Part shown: one piece after another, positions 1 to 8,794 of the stretch
How the letters are laid out: every line of letters starts with the position of its first letter
Numbering within the stretch: position 1 is the stretch's first letter
Source of the DNA: Qipengyuania gaetbuli
Lineage (GTDB): Bacteria > Pseudomonadota > Alphaproteobacteria > Sphingomonadales > Sphingomonadaceae
Direction: 5' to 3'
Assembly: GCF_020524765.1 (NCBI RefSeq)
Contig: NZ_JAIVLR010000001.1
Location: forward strand, 496,001-560,000
Length of the DNA stretch: 64,000 nucleotides
Notes under the pieces: model-generated
Databases searched by the model: none
What the model saw: the letters and a program-made list of their open reading frames with translations, nothing else
What the model was told of the DNA's origin: nothing
Position numbers and translations under genes: made by a program

Positions 1-1686
1 ACGACGATCGATGGCAAGCAGTTCGCCCGCGGTGCCGCGCGTCACGCGGTCGGGGAAGGCTTCTTCGAATGCCGCGCTGAAGCCCGGTGACGCCGTCACG
101 TCGCGCGAGCGGTTGATGCCGTAATCGGCCTGCAGGCGCGCGTTCTCCCAGAAAGGCAGTTCCCAGTTGGCGCTGAACTTCCAGTCGGCCTGGGTCTCGG
201 CACGAAGGTCCGGATTCCCGCCCGTTACCAGCGTCGCCAGCACCGTGTCGCCAGTCGCGTAGTCGAACACCGGCACGTTGAATTCGTCGATCCGGGGGCT
301 GCCGAGCGAAGTCAGGCTGGGCGCCACTTCACGCCAGATGCGCGTGGCGCTGAAGCCCAGCGTATCGGTCGGCTGCCAGTTGATGCCCGCGCTCCAGTTT
401 GCCAGCGTGCCGAAGTCCGACAGGTCCTCGATGCCCGAGCTCAGGCTCAGGCTGACGCCGCCGATCGCACCCCATGCGCCGCCACGTTCCGCGATGGGAA
501 CGGACAGCGTGGTGTTCGCGTCGAACCGGCGGCGGGTCAGTTCGATATCGGTCGCCGAGCGGGTGTCCTCGCTGGCGATCTGGCGCCAGTCGACGCCGGT
601 CTTGAAGGTGACGCTGATATCGCCCGCCGGCAGCGCGATCGGATAGCCGGTCAGCGTAAGGTCGTTGGCGATGGTCCAGGTCCGGCTTTCCGCGACATCG
701 AAGCCGCTGCCGTCGAAGCGGTCGATTTCCGTCGTGGAGAGCGAACGCACCGTGTCGTTGGTGAAGACCGCGTTCCAGTCGCCGATGGGTCGCGAGAGCG
801 TGCCGCCGACCGAGATCGTGTCGACATCGCCGCGACGCTCAAGCGGGATGGTCCCGTCATTCGACAGGCCCGACAGGCTGAGGCTTTCGGAATGGTTGTA
901 AGTGCCGTTGAGGCTCAGCGACAGTCCGCTCTCTACGAAAGCGCGGGCGTAATTGATCGTGCCTTCGCCGCTCATCGTGTCGGCGCGCAGGCTGCGGAAC
1001 TGTTCCTCGCCCGGGAAACCGCCCTCGACGGTCAGGCCGCGCTCGTCCTCGGTCAGGAGCGTGGTGTCCTCGAAATCGAGGTTGAAGTTGAGGCGCCCCT
1101 TCTCGCCGATGCGCAGATAGGTCAGTTCCTGCTCGTTGCGGGTGAACCCGCCGCGGTCGGGCCCTTCGTATTCGACTTCCGCGCTCACGCTCTGGAAATT
1201 GGGCTTGAGGATGATGTTCACCACGCGCTGGTCGGCGGAATAGCCGAAGCGCTGCGCCGTCTCCTCGGGGAATACCTCGACCTTCTGCACCGCTTCGGGC
1301 GGATAGCTGCGGAATTCGCGGAAGCTGGACACGCGGATACCGTTGATGAGGAACACCGGCTGGCCGCCGCCGCGGCTGCTGCGCGCCCCGCTGCCGGTGG
1401 CCGGCTCGATGGCAGCGATCACGTCGGCGATGGAACTGGCACCGAATGCAGCGATGTCCTGCTCGCTGAATTCCGCGATCGGTTTCTCTTCGACGAACAG
1501 CTGGCCGCGGATTCGCGTGCCTTCCACGACGATGGTGTCCGAAGCCGAAGGCGGCACGGCCATCTCTTCCATGTCCGGCTGCGGCTGGGCCCGCGGGTCC
1601 TGTTCTTCCGCCATGGCGGGAACGCCGCTCAGCGAGAGGGCAAGCGCAAGAGCCGGCAGCGAAGTACGTGCGCGAAGTGTTTTCAA
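1..1686 (-). CDS. TonB-dependent receptor, N-terminal part (runs off the window)
   Basis: Outer-membrane receptor for energised uptake of an unknown ligand. The visible 562 codons start at a TTG that opens a clear signal peptide (MKTLRARTSLPALALALSLS, cleaved near AMA-EE). A plug domain follows, with SEQDIAAFGASSIADVI and the FLINGIRVSS stretch, and then beta-strand-rich sequence. No ATG lies in frame near this point, so the TTG is inferred from the signal peptide. The C-terminal barrel lies beyond base 1. It is divergent from infA across a 197-bp spacer. The class is clear; the substrate is unknown. Confidence 0.88.
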   Translation of the reverse strand, partial: MKTLRARTSLPALALALSLSGVPAMAEEQDPRAQPQPDMEEMAVPPSASDTIVVEGTRIRGQLFVEEKPIAEFSEQDIAAFGASSIADVIAAIEPATGSGARSSRGGGQPVFLINGIRVSSFREFRSYPPEAVQKVEVFPEETAQRFGYSADQRVVNIILKPNFQSVSAEVEYEGPDRGGFTRNEQELTYLRIGEKGRLNFNLDFEDTTLLTEDERGLTVEGGFPGEEQFRSLRADTMSGEGTINYARAFVESGLSLSLNGTYNHSESLSLSGLSNDGTIPLERRGDVDTISVGGTLSRPIGDWNAVFTNDTVRSLSTTEIDRFDGSGFDVAESRTWTIANDLTLTGYPIALPAGDISVTFKTGVDWRQIASEDTRSATDIELTRRRFDANTTLSVPIAERGGAWGAIGGVSLSLSSGIEDLSDFGTLANWSAGINWQPTDTLGFSATRIWREVAPSLTSLGSPRIDEFNVPVFDYATGDTVLATLVTGGNPDLRAETQADWKFSANWELPFWENARLQADYGINRSRDVTASPGFSAAFEEAFPDRVTRGTAGELLAIDRR

Positions 1687-1883
1687 GGGTTTATCCAGTA
1701 TGCAGTCCAAGCCAACCCCCCTACGGCACCTACCCGAAGAGGGCGGACGCGCAAGCGGCCACCCTGTATCGGTTTGTCGCAGGAGTGCGATGCTTGGCTC
1801 AATGCCTAAAGCTTCCCTTTTATCCCGCCTGACGCTATGGGCGCGCGACACAACTCGACGAACTGCATCAGCTAAGGATAGTA

Positions 1884-2129
1884 ATGGCCAAGGAAGAACT
1901 TCTCGAAATGCGCGGCAAGGTGGTCGAACTGCTGCCCAACGCCATGTTCCGCGTCGAACTCGAGAACGGCCACGAAGTGCTCGGCCACACCGCCGGCAAG
2001 ATGCGCAAGAACCGTATTCGCGTGCTCGTCGGTGACGAGGTCCTGTGCGAACTAACGCCCTACGACCTGACCAAGGCTCGCATCACCTACCGCTTCATGC
2101 CCGGTCGCGGCGGCCCCGGCCCCCAGTAA
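1884..2129 (+). CDS. infA: Translation initiation factor IF-1
   Basis: An 81-residue S1-like OB-fold protein that binds the 30S A site during initiation. The sequence begins [18 protein letters not shown] and contains the conserved [18 protein letters not shown] segment, followed by a short Gly/Pro-rich tail. An AAGGA ribosome-binding site sits a few bases before the ATG. It is the first gene of a compact rightward cluster (Maf, RNase E/G, YacG, tRNA-Phe), and only six bases separate its stop from the next start. Confidence 0.98.
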   Translation: MAKEELLEMRGKVVELLPNAMFRVELENGHEVLGHTAGKMRKNRIRVLVGDEVLCELTPYDLTKARITYRFMPGRGGPGPQ

Positions 2130-2135
2130 GACCGC

Positions 2136-2711
2136 GTGGGCCAGCCCACTCTCATATTAGCCTCCGCCAGCCCGCGCCGCCGCGAACTGATCGCGCGGCT
2201 GGGCGTGACGCCGGATGCCATCGCTCCTGCCGATATCGACGAGACACCTGCCAAGGGCGAACTGCCGCGCGACTATGCCAAGCGCATGGCCCGCGAAAAG
2301 GCGGAAGCCGCCGCTTCGCCCGACGGCTTCGTACTTGCCGGCGACACGGTGGTCGCGGCCGGCCGGCGGATCCTGCCCAAGGCCGAGGACGAGGCAACGG
2401 CGCGCAAGTGCCTCGAACTGCTGTCCGGTCGCCGTCATCGTGTGCTGTCCGCGATCGCCCTGCGCGCGCCCGACGGAGCGGTTCGCGAGCGGCTGAGCGA
2501 GACTATCGTCCAATTCAAGCGCCTCTCCGCCGACGAGATCGACGCCTACATCGCCAGCGGCGAATGGGACGGCAAGGCGGGCGGCTATGCCATCCAGGGC
2601 ATTGCAGAAGGCCTCATCAGCCGCATCCACGGCAGCCATTCCGGTGTCGTGGGCCTGCCGCTCTACGAAACGCGTGCGCTGCTGAAGGCCGCGGGGTTCC
2701 CCATTGCCTGA
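2136..2711 (+). CDS. maf: Maf/YhdE-family nucleotide pyrophosphatase
   Basis: Predicted house-cleaning pyrophosphatase that hydrolyses dTTP/UTP or modified nucleotides (family knowledge). The 191-residue protein has the N-terminal ILASASPRRRELI signature, the central LAGDTVV block and the conserved GGYAIQG segment. It uses a GTG start six bases after infA. Its end overlaps the next gene by eight bases, indicating translational coupling. The family is clear; the exact substrate class (YhdE-like or YceF-like) is not settled. Confidence 0.93.
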   Translation: MGQPTLILASASPRRRELIARLGVTPDAIAPADIDETPAKGELPRDYAKRMAREKAEAAASPDGFVLAGDTVVAAGRRILPKAEDEATARKCLELLSGRRHRVLSAIALRAPDGAVRERLSETIVQFKRLSADEIDAYIASGEWDGKAGGYAIQGIAEGLISRIHGSHSGVVGLPLYETRALLKAAGFPIA

Positions 2712-3654
2712 ATGGCTGGTCGAGGACGGGATCGGCGAGACCCGCGCGATCCTCGTCGAAGGCGACCGGGTTCTGGCTGCAAAGCTACGCTGGGAGGGCG
2801 AACTTCACGCCGGCCAGCAGGTCACGGCAAAGCTCACCACGAAACGCGGCACCCGCGGGACCGGAACGCTGGCTGATGGCCGCGAAATCCTGCTCGACCG
2901 GCTGCCCCAGAGCGCAAGCGAAGGTGCGAGCCTTTCCGCCGTCATCACACGCGGCGCCATCGCCGAGCGCGGTCGGCTGAAGCTGCCAGCCGCGCGGCCG
3001 CCAGAAGCGGTCACAGCTACGGCCGATCATGCGTTCTCCACCGGCAAAGAGGTCCATCGTTTCCCCGCCGGCCTGTGGGAAGAAGTCTGGGACGAGGCTT
3101 CGCGCGGCGAAATCGACTTCGACGGCGGATCGCTGCTCTTTTCCGTCACACCTGCGATGAGTGTGGTCGACGTCGACGGCGACCTCCCACTTCGGGAACT
3201 GGCCTTGCGCGCCGCACGGGCGCTTGGCGGGGCCTTGCCGCGCTTCGACCTCGGCGGTTCCATCGGCATCGACTTCCCCACGCTCGAAGCGAAGACGGAC
3301 CGCAAGGCGGTGGACAGCCTGCTCAAAGACGTGCTGGCGGACTGGCCGCACGAACGCACGGCGATGAACGGCTTCGGCTTCGTCCAGCTCGTCGCCCGGC
3401 TGGAAGGGCCCTCGCTGCTGCACCGCTTCGCCAGCTCGCGCACCGGCATGGCGGCACGCATGGCGCTGCGCCGTGCAGAGCGGGTCGAGGGGGCAGGCGT
3501 TACGCTGCTGACCGTGCATCCCGCGCTTAAAGCGAAAATCAGGGATGAATGGATCGCCGAACTGGAGCGCAGGACGGGCCGCCCGCTGCGGATAGAGGCC
3601 GATCCCGGCCTTGCCATCGAAGCAGGCGCTGCCCAGATCGTGGGTCATGACTAG
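2704..3654 (+). CDS. Minimal ribonuclease E/G-family protein
   Basis: A 316-residue homologue of the RNase E/G endonuclease family, far shorter than E. coli RNase G (about 490). A short N-terminal OB-like part (residues 1-95) is followed by a catalytic-like domain. VVDVDGD and GGSIGIDFPTL correspond to the two Asp-bearing blocks that bind the metal in RNase E. No CPxC zinc-link and no C-terminal scaffold are visible. The start is a TTG inside the end of maf. The end overlaps yacG by eight bases. It probably processes tRNA/rRNA or mRNA, but activity of this reduced form is an inference. Confidence 0.82.
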   Translation: MPEWLVEDGIGETRAILVEGDRVLAAKLRWEGELHAGQQVTAKLTTKRGTRGTGTLADGREILLDRLPQSASEGASLSAVITRGAIAERGRLKLPAARPPEAVTATADHAFSTGKEVHRFPAGLWEEVWDEASRGEIDFDGGSLLFSVTPAMSVVDVDGDLPLRELALRAARALGGALPRFDLGGSIGIDFPTLEAKTDRKAVDSLLKDVLADWPHERTAMNGFGFVQLVARLEGPSLLHRFASSRTGMAARMALRRAERVEGAGVTLLTVHPALKAKIRDEWIAELERRTGRPLRIEADPGLAIEAGAAQIVGHD

Positions 3655-3835
3655 AGCCGCCAAACCCTGCCCGATCTGCCGCAAGCCGCGGGTCGAGGAG
3701 CATGCACCCTTCTGTTCCAGCCGTTGCCGCGACCGCGACCTCGCGCAGTGGTTCGGCGATGGCTACGCGGTGCCCGGACGGCCTGCACTGCCCGAGGAAA
3801 TCGCTGCCGAGGTCACGGGCGGCGAAAAGGACTGA
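3647..3835 (+). CDS. yacG: DNA gyrase inhibitor YacG (zinc-binding)
   Basis: A 62-residue zinc-ribbon protein. Homologues bind GyrB and inhibit gyrase. It shows CPICRKP and FCSSRCRDRDLAQW, the two Cys pairs of the YacG zinc site, followed by an acidic tail. The ATG overlaps the stop of the RNase gene, so the two are probably translationally coupled. A further in-frame start upstream lies inside the RNase gene and would add twelve non-conserved residues. Confidence 0.94.
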   Translation: MTRAAKPCPICRKPRVEEHAPFCSSRCRDRDLAQWFGDGYAVPGRPALPEEIAAEVTGGEKD

Positions 3836-3923
3836 TTTAGGCCCTTGCCAAGCGCGCCTGCCTTCGCCATAGGCGCGCACTCCAACCGCTGGAGCGGCCC
3901 ATGCGTGGCCCCGGCGAAAGGGA

Positions 3924-3999
3924 GCCCGGGTAGCTCAGTTGGTAGAGCATGCGACTGAAAATCGCAGTGTCGGCGGTTCGAATCCGTCCCCGGGCACCA
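3924..3999 (+). tRNA. tRNA-Phe (GAA)
   Basis: A complete cloverleaf of 76 nt with encoded CCA. The acceptor stem is GCCCGGG/CCCGGGC, the D arm contains TAGCTCAGTTGGTAGAGC, the anticodon loop CTGAAAA carries GAA, and the T loop is GGTTCGAATCC. It follows yacG by about 88 bases, a common order in sphingomonads, and faces the 3' end of the leftward kinase-like gene. Confidence 0.98.
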
Positions 4000-4007
4000 C
4001 ACCTTCC

Positions 4008-4889
4008 CTATTCCAGCCAGAGCGCCTCGACCGCTTCGCAAACCGCGTCCAGCGCGGCGTAATCCTTCGGTCTGCGTAGTCGCCAGACCGGCACCTGCGC
4101 CACGATCTGTGCCGCCAGCGCCCCCTGCTCGGCCCAGCGTCCCATCGCCTCGAGCATTTCGGGCCGGTAGAGCGTCCCGCGCAGCACCTCGCGCAGCGCC
4201 GCACTGCCGACGAGGCGGTCCAGTGCAAAACTGTCCGCCCGTTCGAGGACGACGATTCCGCCAAGCGGAACGGCCTGTTCTCCCGCAAGGTGATTGGGCG
4301 CAGAACAATGGAACTTGTCGTCGCGCAGGTAATCGCGCTGTATCACGCGTTCCTGCCAGCCGAACCGCTCGATCGCCTCTCCCCACAGCTTGATACGCGC
4401 GCTGGACGGGTGGATGGCCCCCGGCTCGACCCGGCTGAGATCGTCGGCCACCAGCGCCGCGCCGCGTGCCAGCAACGCGCCTGCCATGGTGCTCTTGCCT
4501 GCCCCGGCCTCGCCGCAGAACAGGAACGCCCGTCCGCCGCGCGCAACCGCGCTGCCGTGCCACATGGCCAGACCGTGCTGGTAGCCGAGCGCGCCCCAAG
4601 CGCTGCCGAGCGTAAACAGCCGCAACTCGCGGGGATCGGCGGTCAGTCCCGGGTGCAGGCGCAAGGTGTGTCCGCCCTCGACCTGCCAGCCCCCGATGCC
4701 ATCGATTGCGAAACGCATCGTGTCCCCCTCAATCGCGGTGCTACCGTCGGAGGGACAATCCGGACATGGTCCGTCGTCGATAACGATCTGCACGTCCGGC
4801 GCGTCGAACTCTGCCTGGAAGGCCGCCCATTCCGGCAACTCCAGCTGCGAGGCCACGGCGAGGCCCGAATGGCGATAGCGATAGGTCAT
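4008..4889 (-). CDS. HPr kinase/phosphorylase-like P-loop protein
   Basis: A 293-residue protein with an HprK-like C-terminal half. The Walker A CGEAGAGKST lies at about residues 125-134, and an ALVADDLS acidic pair follows about 20 residues later, as in HprK. The N-terminal half (with two Cys, PCPDCP) is not recognised. No PTS genes are nearby, so a role in HPr phosphorylation is doubtful. Similar orphan HprK-like proteins occur with peptide-modification genes, but none are visible here. An ATG 78 bases further upstream is in frame but overlaps the start of the divergent antiporter, so the internal start was preferred. Confidence 0.65.
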   Translation of the reverse strand: MTYRYRHSGLAVASQLELPEWAAFQAEFDAPDVQIVIDDGPCPDCPSDGSTAIEGDTMRFAIDGIGGWQVEGGHTLRLHPGLTADPRELRLFTLGSAWGALGYQHGLAMWHGSAVARGGRAFLFCGEAGAGKSTMAGALLARGAALVADDLSRVEPGAIHPSSARIKLWGEAIERFGWQERVIQRDYLRDDKFHCSAPNHLAGEQAVPLGGIVVLERADSFALDRLVGSAALREVLRGTLYRPEMLEAMGRWAEQGALAAQIVAQVPVWRLRRPKDYAALDAVCEAVEALWLE

Positions 4890-4965
4890 GCCCGGACGAA
4901 GCTGCCCAAGTGCGTGATATCGCGCAAGCTTCACCTTCGCTTTGCGCCGCGCTATCCCCCCGGTC

Positions 4966-6273
4966 ATGCATGAAACAGCCAGCGCCGCGCTCAACCCCTT
5001 CGAAATCGCCGCCCTCCTCGTGGTGGCGAGCGCCCTGCTGGGCTGGTTCAACCACCACTTCGTCCGCCTGCCGCACGTCATTGGACTGACCGTCATGGGG
5101 GCGCTTGCCGCGATAACGCTGATGGTCGCCAACGCCTTCATTCCAGGTATCACGCTGGACGACTGGGTGGCCGATACGCTGCGCCAGCTCAACTTCACCG
5201 ATACGCTGCTGCAGGGAATGCTGAGCTTCCTGCTGTTCGCCGGCGCGCTTCACGTCGACCTTGCCCTATTGAAGGTTGCTTGGCTGCCGGTGCTGCTCCT
5301 GTCGACCGTGGGGGTCATCATCTCGACCGTGCTGGTCGGGCTTGCCATGTGGGGCGTGGGGACACTGCTCGTCCTGCCGATCGCGCCGATCTGGTACTTC
5401 GTCTTCGGCGCGCTGATTGCCCCCACCGATCCCGTCTCCGTCCTTGGCGTGCTCAAGGAGGAGAACGTCCCGCAATCGCTGCAAAGCGCGGTGGCAGGCG
5501 AGAGCCTTTTCAACGACGGCGTGGGTATCGTGGTCTTCATCATCCTGCTCGGCGCGGCGGTGACGGGCGCCGATTTCAGCATTGCGGAAGGCGCGCGGCT
5601 GTTCGCGATCGAGGCGGGCGGCGGCGTGCTGGTCGGGCTGGTTGCGGGCTTTGTCGGCTACCGCGCGCTGGCCGGAATGGACGAATACACGCTGGAAGTG
5701 CTGATCACGCTTGCCGTCGTCATGGGCAGCTATGCGCTGTGCAGCTATCTCCACATTTCCGGACCGCTGGCGATGGCCGTCGCCGGCCTGCTGATCGGCA
5801 ACCAGGGCGTTACCTTCGCCATGAGCGATGTGACGCGCGACTATGTGCTCAAGTTCTGGGAGCTGGTGGACGAGCTGCTCAACTCCATCCTCTTCCTGCT
5901 GATCGGGCTGGAAATGATCGTGCTGGTCGCGGGCGCCGATGCAGTGGTCTTCGGCCTTGCCGCGATCCCGCTGACGCTGGCCGCGCGCGCGGTCGGCATC
6001 TTCGTCTCGACCAAGGCGATCCCGGCAGCACGCCTGCAAGACAAGGGCGCGGGACGCGTGCTGTGGTGGGGCGGTCTTCGCGGCGGTATTTCGATTGCAC
6101 TGGCCCTGTCGCTACCCGCTGGCGAGACGCGCGACCTGATCCTTGCCGCGACCTTTGCCGCAGTCCTGTTCAGCGTGCTCGTCCAGCGCGCCACGCTCGG
6201 GCGCCTGATCGAGAAGCTGAAGGCCGACCACGCCCCCGCAGTAGAGGACGCGCCCGCCCCGACCCGCCACTAG
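4966..6273 (+). CDS. NhaP-type Na+(K+)/H+ antiporter (CPA1 family)
   Basis: A 435-residue polytopic inner-membrane antiporter with about twelve hydrophobic segments. CPA1 hallmarks are visible: IAPTDPVSVLGVLK, AGESLFNDGVGIVVF (the FND ion-site motif) and WWGGLRGGISIALALSLP near the C-terminus. It exchanges monovalent cations for protons for pH and salt homeostasis, fitting a marine organism. The start chosen gives MHETASAALNP. The start lies back to back with the leftward kinase-like gene. The stop overlaps the stop of the following leftward acetyltransferase gene by four bases. Confidence 0.93.
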   Translation: MHETASAALNPFEIAALLVVASALLGWFNHHFVRLPHVIGLTVMGALAAITLMVANAFIPGITLDDWVADTLRQLNFTDTLLQGMLSFLLFAGALHVDLALLKVAWLPVLLLSTVGVIISTVLVGLAMWGVGTLLVLPIAPIWYFVFGALIAPTDPVSVLGVLKEENVPQSLQSAVAGESLFNDGVGIVVFIILLGAAVTGADFSIAEGARLFAIEAGGGVLVGLVAGFVGYRALAGMDEYTLEVLITLAVVMGSYALCSYLHISGPLAMAVAGLLIGNQGVTFAMSDVTRDYVLKFWELVDELLNSILFLLIGLEMIVLVAGADAVVFGLAAIPLTLAARAVGIFVSTKAIPAARLQDKGAGRVLWWGGLRGGISIALALSLPAGETRDLILAATFAAVLFSVLVQRATLGRLIEKLKADHAPAVEDAPAPTRH

Positions 6274-6857
6274 AGCGCGGCCATCCAGAACTGCATCGTA
6301 TGGGCGACCTCGCCCGCGCTGCCGGGCTCCTTCCAGTCGAAGCTGGTGGTGAGGCCTTCCAATTTCTCGTAACCGCGGGCCCGCCAGAACGGGTCGAGCG
6401 GCCTGTGGCCGGGCGGGCGACGGGCGTCGTTCTCGTTCCGAACCACTGCGCAAAAGGTCGCGTGCGTTGCGCCATGGGCGCGCGCTGCGGCTTCGCGGCG
6501 GTCGAAGAAGGCATGACCGATGCCCTTGCCGCGATAGGCGGGAAGCAGCACGCTTTCGCCGAAATAAAACAGGCTTGCGGTATCGTGCCCCAGCGCCTCG
6601 AACGGGCGGCGGAATTCGGGCTTCTGGCCGCTCATCGGAGAAGCGGTGGCCGCCCCGACGATGCGATCCCCGTCTATGGCCGAGACCAGGACCGAGCCTT
6701 CCTCGGCTGCGAATTCCACAAGGTATTCGCGTTCGTAGGCGGCATCGCCATCGTAGAGGTAGGGCCACTCCGCGAACACCGCGATCCGCAGGTCCGCCAA
6801 TGCGTCCAGCGCTTCTGCCAGTTCCGGACCGGAAAGGGTTCTTATCCCGATCGTCAT
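6270..6857 (-). CDS. GNAT-family N-acetyltransferase
   Basis: A 195-residue acetyl-CoA-dependent acetyltransferase. The acetyl-CoA binding signature is visible as LLPAYRGKGIGHAFFDRR near residues 105-125, preceded by the typical strand SVLVSAIDGDRIVGAATA. The C-terminal part contains a dense RPPGHRPLDPFWRARGYEKL loop. The substrate is unknown. It is convergent with the antiporter (four-base overlap). The start MTIGIRTLSGP was taken because the upstream extension is low-complexity and non-conserved. Confidence 0.85.
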   Translation of the reverse strand: MTIGIRTLSGPELAEALDALADLRIAVFAEWPYLYDGDAAYEREYLVEFAAEEGSVLVSAIDGDRIVGAATASPMSGQKPEFRRPFEALGHDTASLFYFGESVLLPAYRGKGIGHAFFDRREAAARAHGATHATFCAVVRNENDARRPPGHRPLDPFWRARGYEKLEGLTTSFDWKEPGSAGEVAHTMQFWMAAL

Positions 6858-6931
6858 GTCTCGGGGGCTATCGGGGCCGGGGCGTCCCCGCAATTGCTTT
6901 CGCGCGCGCGCTTCTGTATGCGCCAAGCGAA

Positions 6932-6984
6932 CGCCCCGGACCAAGCGGACGCACCCGATTCCGCTGCCGGGGCGACGGTTTTTT
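6932..6984 (+). promoter_or_regulatory. Hairpin plus T6 tract in the purC leader (attenuator-like)
   Basis: Two nested stems are visible. CGCCCCGG at 6932-6939 pairs with CCGGGGCG at 6967-6974, and inside it AGCGGA (6944-6949) pairs with TCCGCT (6960-6965). After four bases a run of six T follows (6979-6984), only 20 bases before the purC ATG. The only rightward gene upstream is the antiporter 660 bp away, so this may act on purC itself. Attenuation is an inference; it could also simply stop read-through. Confidence 0.5.
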
Positions 6985-7004
6985 GAGCGCGAAGGAAATC
7001 GCCC

Positions 7005-7811
7005 ATGTCACGTCGCCGCCAGATCTACGAAGGCAAGGCCAAGATCCTCTACGAAGGTCCGGAACCGGGCACGATCATCCAGTATTTCAAGGATGACGCC
7101 ACCGCCTTCAACGCCCAGAAGAAGGGCACGATCAACGGCAAGGGCGTTATCAACAACCGCATCAGCGAGTATGTCTTCACGCGCCTGTCGCACATCGGCA
7201 TCCCGACCCACTTCATCCGCCGCCTCAACATGCGCGAACAGCTGGTCCGCCAGGTGGAAATCATTCCGCTCGAAGTGGTCGTGCGCAATGTCGCCGCCGG
7301 CTCGCTCAGCCAGCGCCTCGGCATCGAGGAAGGCGAGCTGCTGCCGCACACGCTGATCGAATATTGCTACAAGGACGACGGCCTCGGCGATCCCAAGGTT
7401 TCCGAAGAGGAAATCGCCTGCTTCAACTGGTGCAGCCATGAAGAAATGCAGGACATGTCGTCGATGGCGATCCGCATCAACGACTTCCTGTGCGGCATGT
7501 TCAGCGCGATCGACATCCGCCTGATCGACTTCAAGCTGGAATTCGGCCGCATCTGGGACGGCGATTACAGCCGCGTCATCCTCGCCGACGAAATCAGCCC
7601 CGACGGCTGCCGCCTGTGGGACATCAACACCGGCGAAAAGCTCGACAAGGACCGCTTCCGCCGCGACCTTGGCGGCGAGAGCGAAGCCTACCAGGAAGTC
7701 GCGCGCCGTCTCGGCCTGCTGCAGAACGACGATGCCGGTCCGGGCGAAGTGCTCGACATGAACGCGCATCGCGGCCGCCTGCGCACGCCGCCGAAACCAG
7801 CCAAGAAGTAA
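7005..7811 (+). CDS. purC: Phosphoribosylaminoimidazole-succinocarboxamide synthase
   Basis: SAICAR synthetase, which condenses CAIR with aspartate using ATP in de novo purine synthesis. The 268-residue protein has the N-terminal [12 protein letters not shown] nucleotide loop, the [14 protein letters not shown] block, and the LIDFKLEFG and [14 protein letters not shown] signatures. A GAAGGA ribosome-binding site precedes the ATG. The next purine genes, purS and purQ, are on the same strand but 3.5 kb away, separated by two leftward genes. Confidence 0.98.
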   Translation: MSRRRQIYEGKAKILYEGPEPGTIIQYFKDDATAFNAQKKGTINGKGVINNRISEYVFTRLSHIGIPTHFIRRLNMREQLVRQVEIIPLEVVVRNVAAGSLSQRLGIEEGELLPHTLIEYCYKDDGLGDPKVSEEEIACFNWCSHEEMQDMSSMAIRINDFLCGMFSAIDIRLIDFKLEFGRIWDGDYSRVILADEISPDGCRLWDINTGEKLDKDRFRRDLGGESEAYQEVARRLGLLQNDDAGPGEVLDMNAHRGRLRTPPKPAKK

Positions 7812-7815
7812 CCAG

Positions 7816-8697
7816 CTACACCACGTAGCGCAGCGTCATGCCGCTGGGCCCGATAGCGAAGGCGCAATCGGGCATGTGGTCCCCGTCGACTTGGACGGGG
7901 GTCACGCAGCGGTCGAAGGCGATGCGGCGGCAGGACCGGATTTCCGCAATGCCAAGCCGCGCGACCGGCAGGCGCAGCATGACCGCCAGGCTGAGAGCGA
8001 TCGTCCCGAGCCGCGTGGAGCGGGTGAGCGTGATCAGCTCCACAGAATTCGCGGCCAGCGCCGCCTGCGGGCTCACCCTGAACGGACCGGCATAGAGCGC
8101 CGCATGGCTGACGATGGCGGCTTCCGCCTCGTATTCGAAGCTCTCCCCGCCCGCCAGTTCGCCGCTGATGGTCATGGTATCGCGCGGCCAGTCACGCATC
8201 TGCTGGGCCAGCGCGACGACATAGGCATAGCGCCCGATACGCTTCTTCAGCTTGCCGTCCACCCTCGCGACCGCATGGCTGTCGGGCCCGATGGAGAGGC
8301 AGGACACGATCGGCATCTCGCCAAGCGTGTAGAGCGGCGAATGGACCCAGCTGTCGCTCCCGCGGTCCCATGCCGCGCGCAGTTCGGCGGCAAATTTCGC
8401 GGGCTTGCGGGCATAGCCGAGCTCACGCGCGACGAGATTGATTGTGCCCGATGGCGCAACGCAGAGCGGCACATCCCCGGCCTTGTCGCCGAGCGCCTGC
8501 ACCGTGTCACGCAAGGTCCCGTCACCGCCATGGACGCAAATCACTTCCGCGCTGCCCGACAGCTGGGCTCCCTGCGCGGTCGTCGGCATCGGCGTGACGC
8601 CGAAGCCCTCGGCCTCCAGTGCTGCCATCAGCGCATCGAGATGCGCCTGGCTGAAGCTGCCCGATACGGGATTGTAGACGAGGTCGAGCGCGGTCAT
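7816..8697 (-). CDS. Diacylglycerol/sphingosine kinase-like protein (DAGK catalytic domain)
   Basis: A 293-residue cytosolic lipid kinase homologue. It opens with the family strand LDLVYNPVSGSFSQ and has the nucleotide motif HGGDGTLRDTV and the APSGTINLVARELG block. In sphingomonads, which make sphingolipids, such proteins may phosphorylate diacylglycerol or a sphingoid base; this is inference. It is convergent with purC with four bases between stops. The region upstream of its start carries the terminator of the TonB receptor gene. Confidence 0.88.
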   Translation of the reverse strand: MTALDLVYNPVSGSFSQAHLDALMAALEAEGFGVTPMPTTAQGAQLSGSAEVICVHGGDGTLRDTVQALGDKAGDVPLCVAPSGTINLVARELGYARKPAKFAAELRAAWDRGSDSWVHSPLYTLGEMPIVSCLSIGPDSHAVARVDGKLKKRIGRYAYVVALAQQMRDWPRDTMTISGELAGGESFEYEAEAAIVSHAALYAGPFRVSPQAALAANSVELITLTRSTRLGTIALSLAVMLRLPVARLGIAEIRSCRRIAFDRCVTPVQVDGDHMPDCAFAIGPSGMTLRYVV

Positions 8698-8737
8698 CGG
8701 CGCTCGTGTCTAGGGCCGAAGTCGCTGGCCCGCCACG

Positions 8738-8770
8738 AAAAAGGGCCGGGAAGGTTTCCCCTCCCGGCCC
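8738..8770 (-). terminator. Rho-independent terminator of the leftward TonB receptor gene
   Basis: Read on the minus strand, a perfect nine-base stem GGGCCGGGA/TCCCGGCCC is followed directly by five T and then CG. It lies 24 bases after the stop of the receptor gene and before the lipid-kinase-like gene, so those two leftward genes are separate transcription units. Confidence 0.85.
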
Positions 8771-8794
8771 CGTTCGTTTCGTGTGGCGCCGAAC

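Noticed and set aside
5280-6986. A 568-codon frame overlapping the antiporter gene in another frame
   Set aside because: It is a shadow of the antiporter and, at its end, antisense to the acetyltransferase; no family features.
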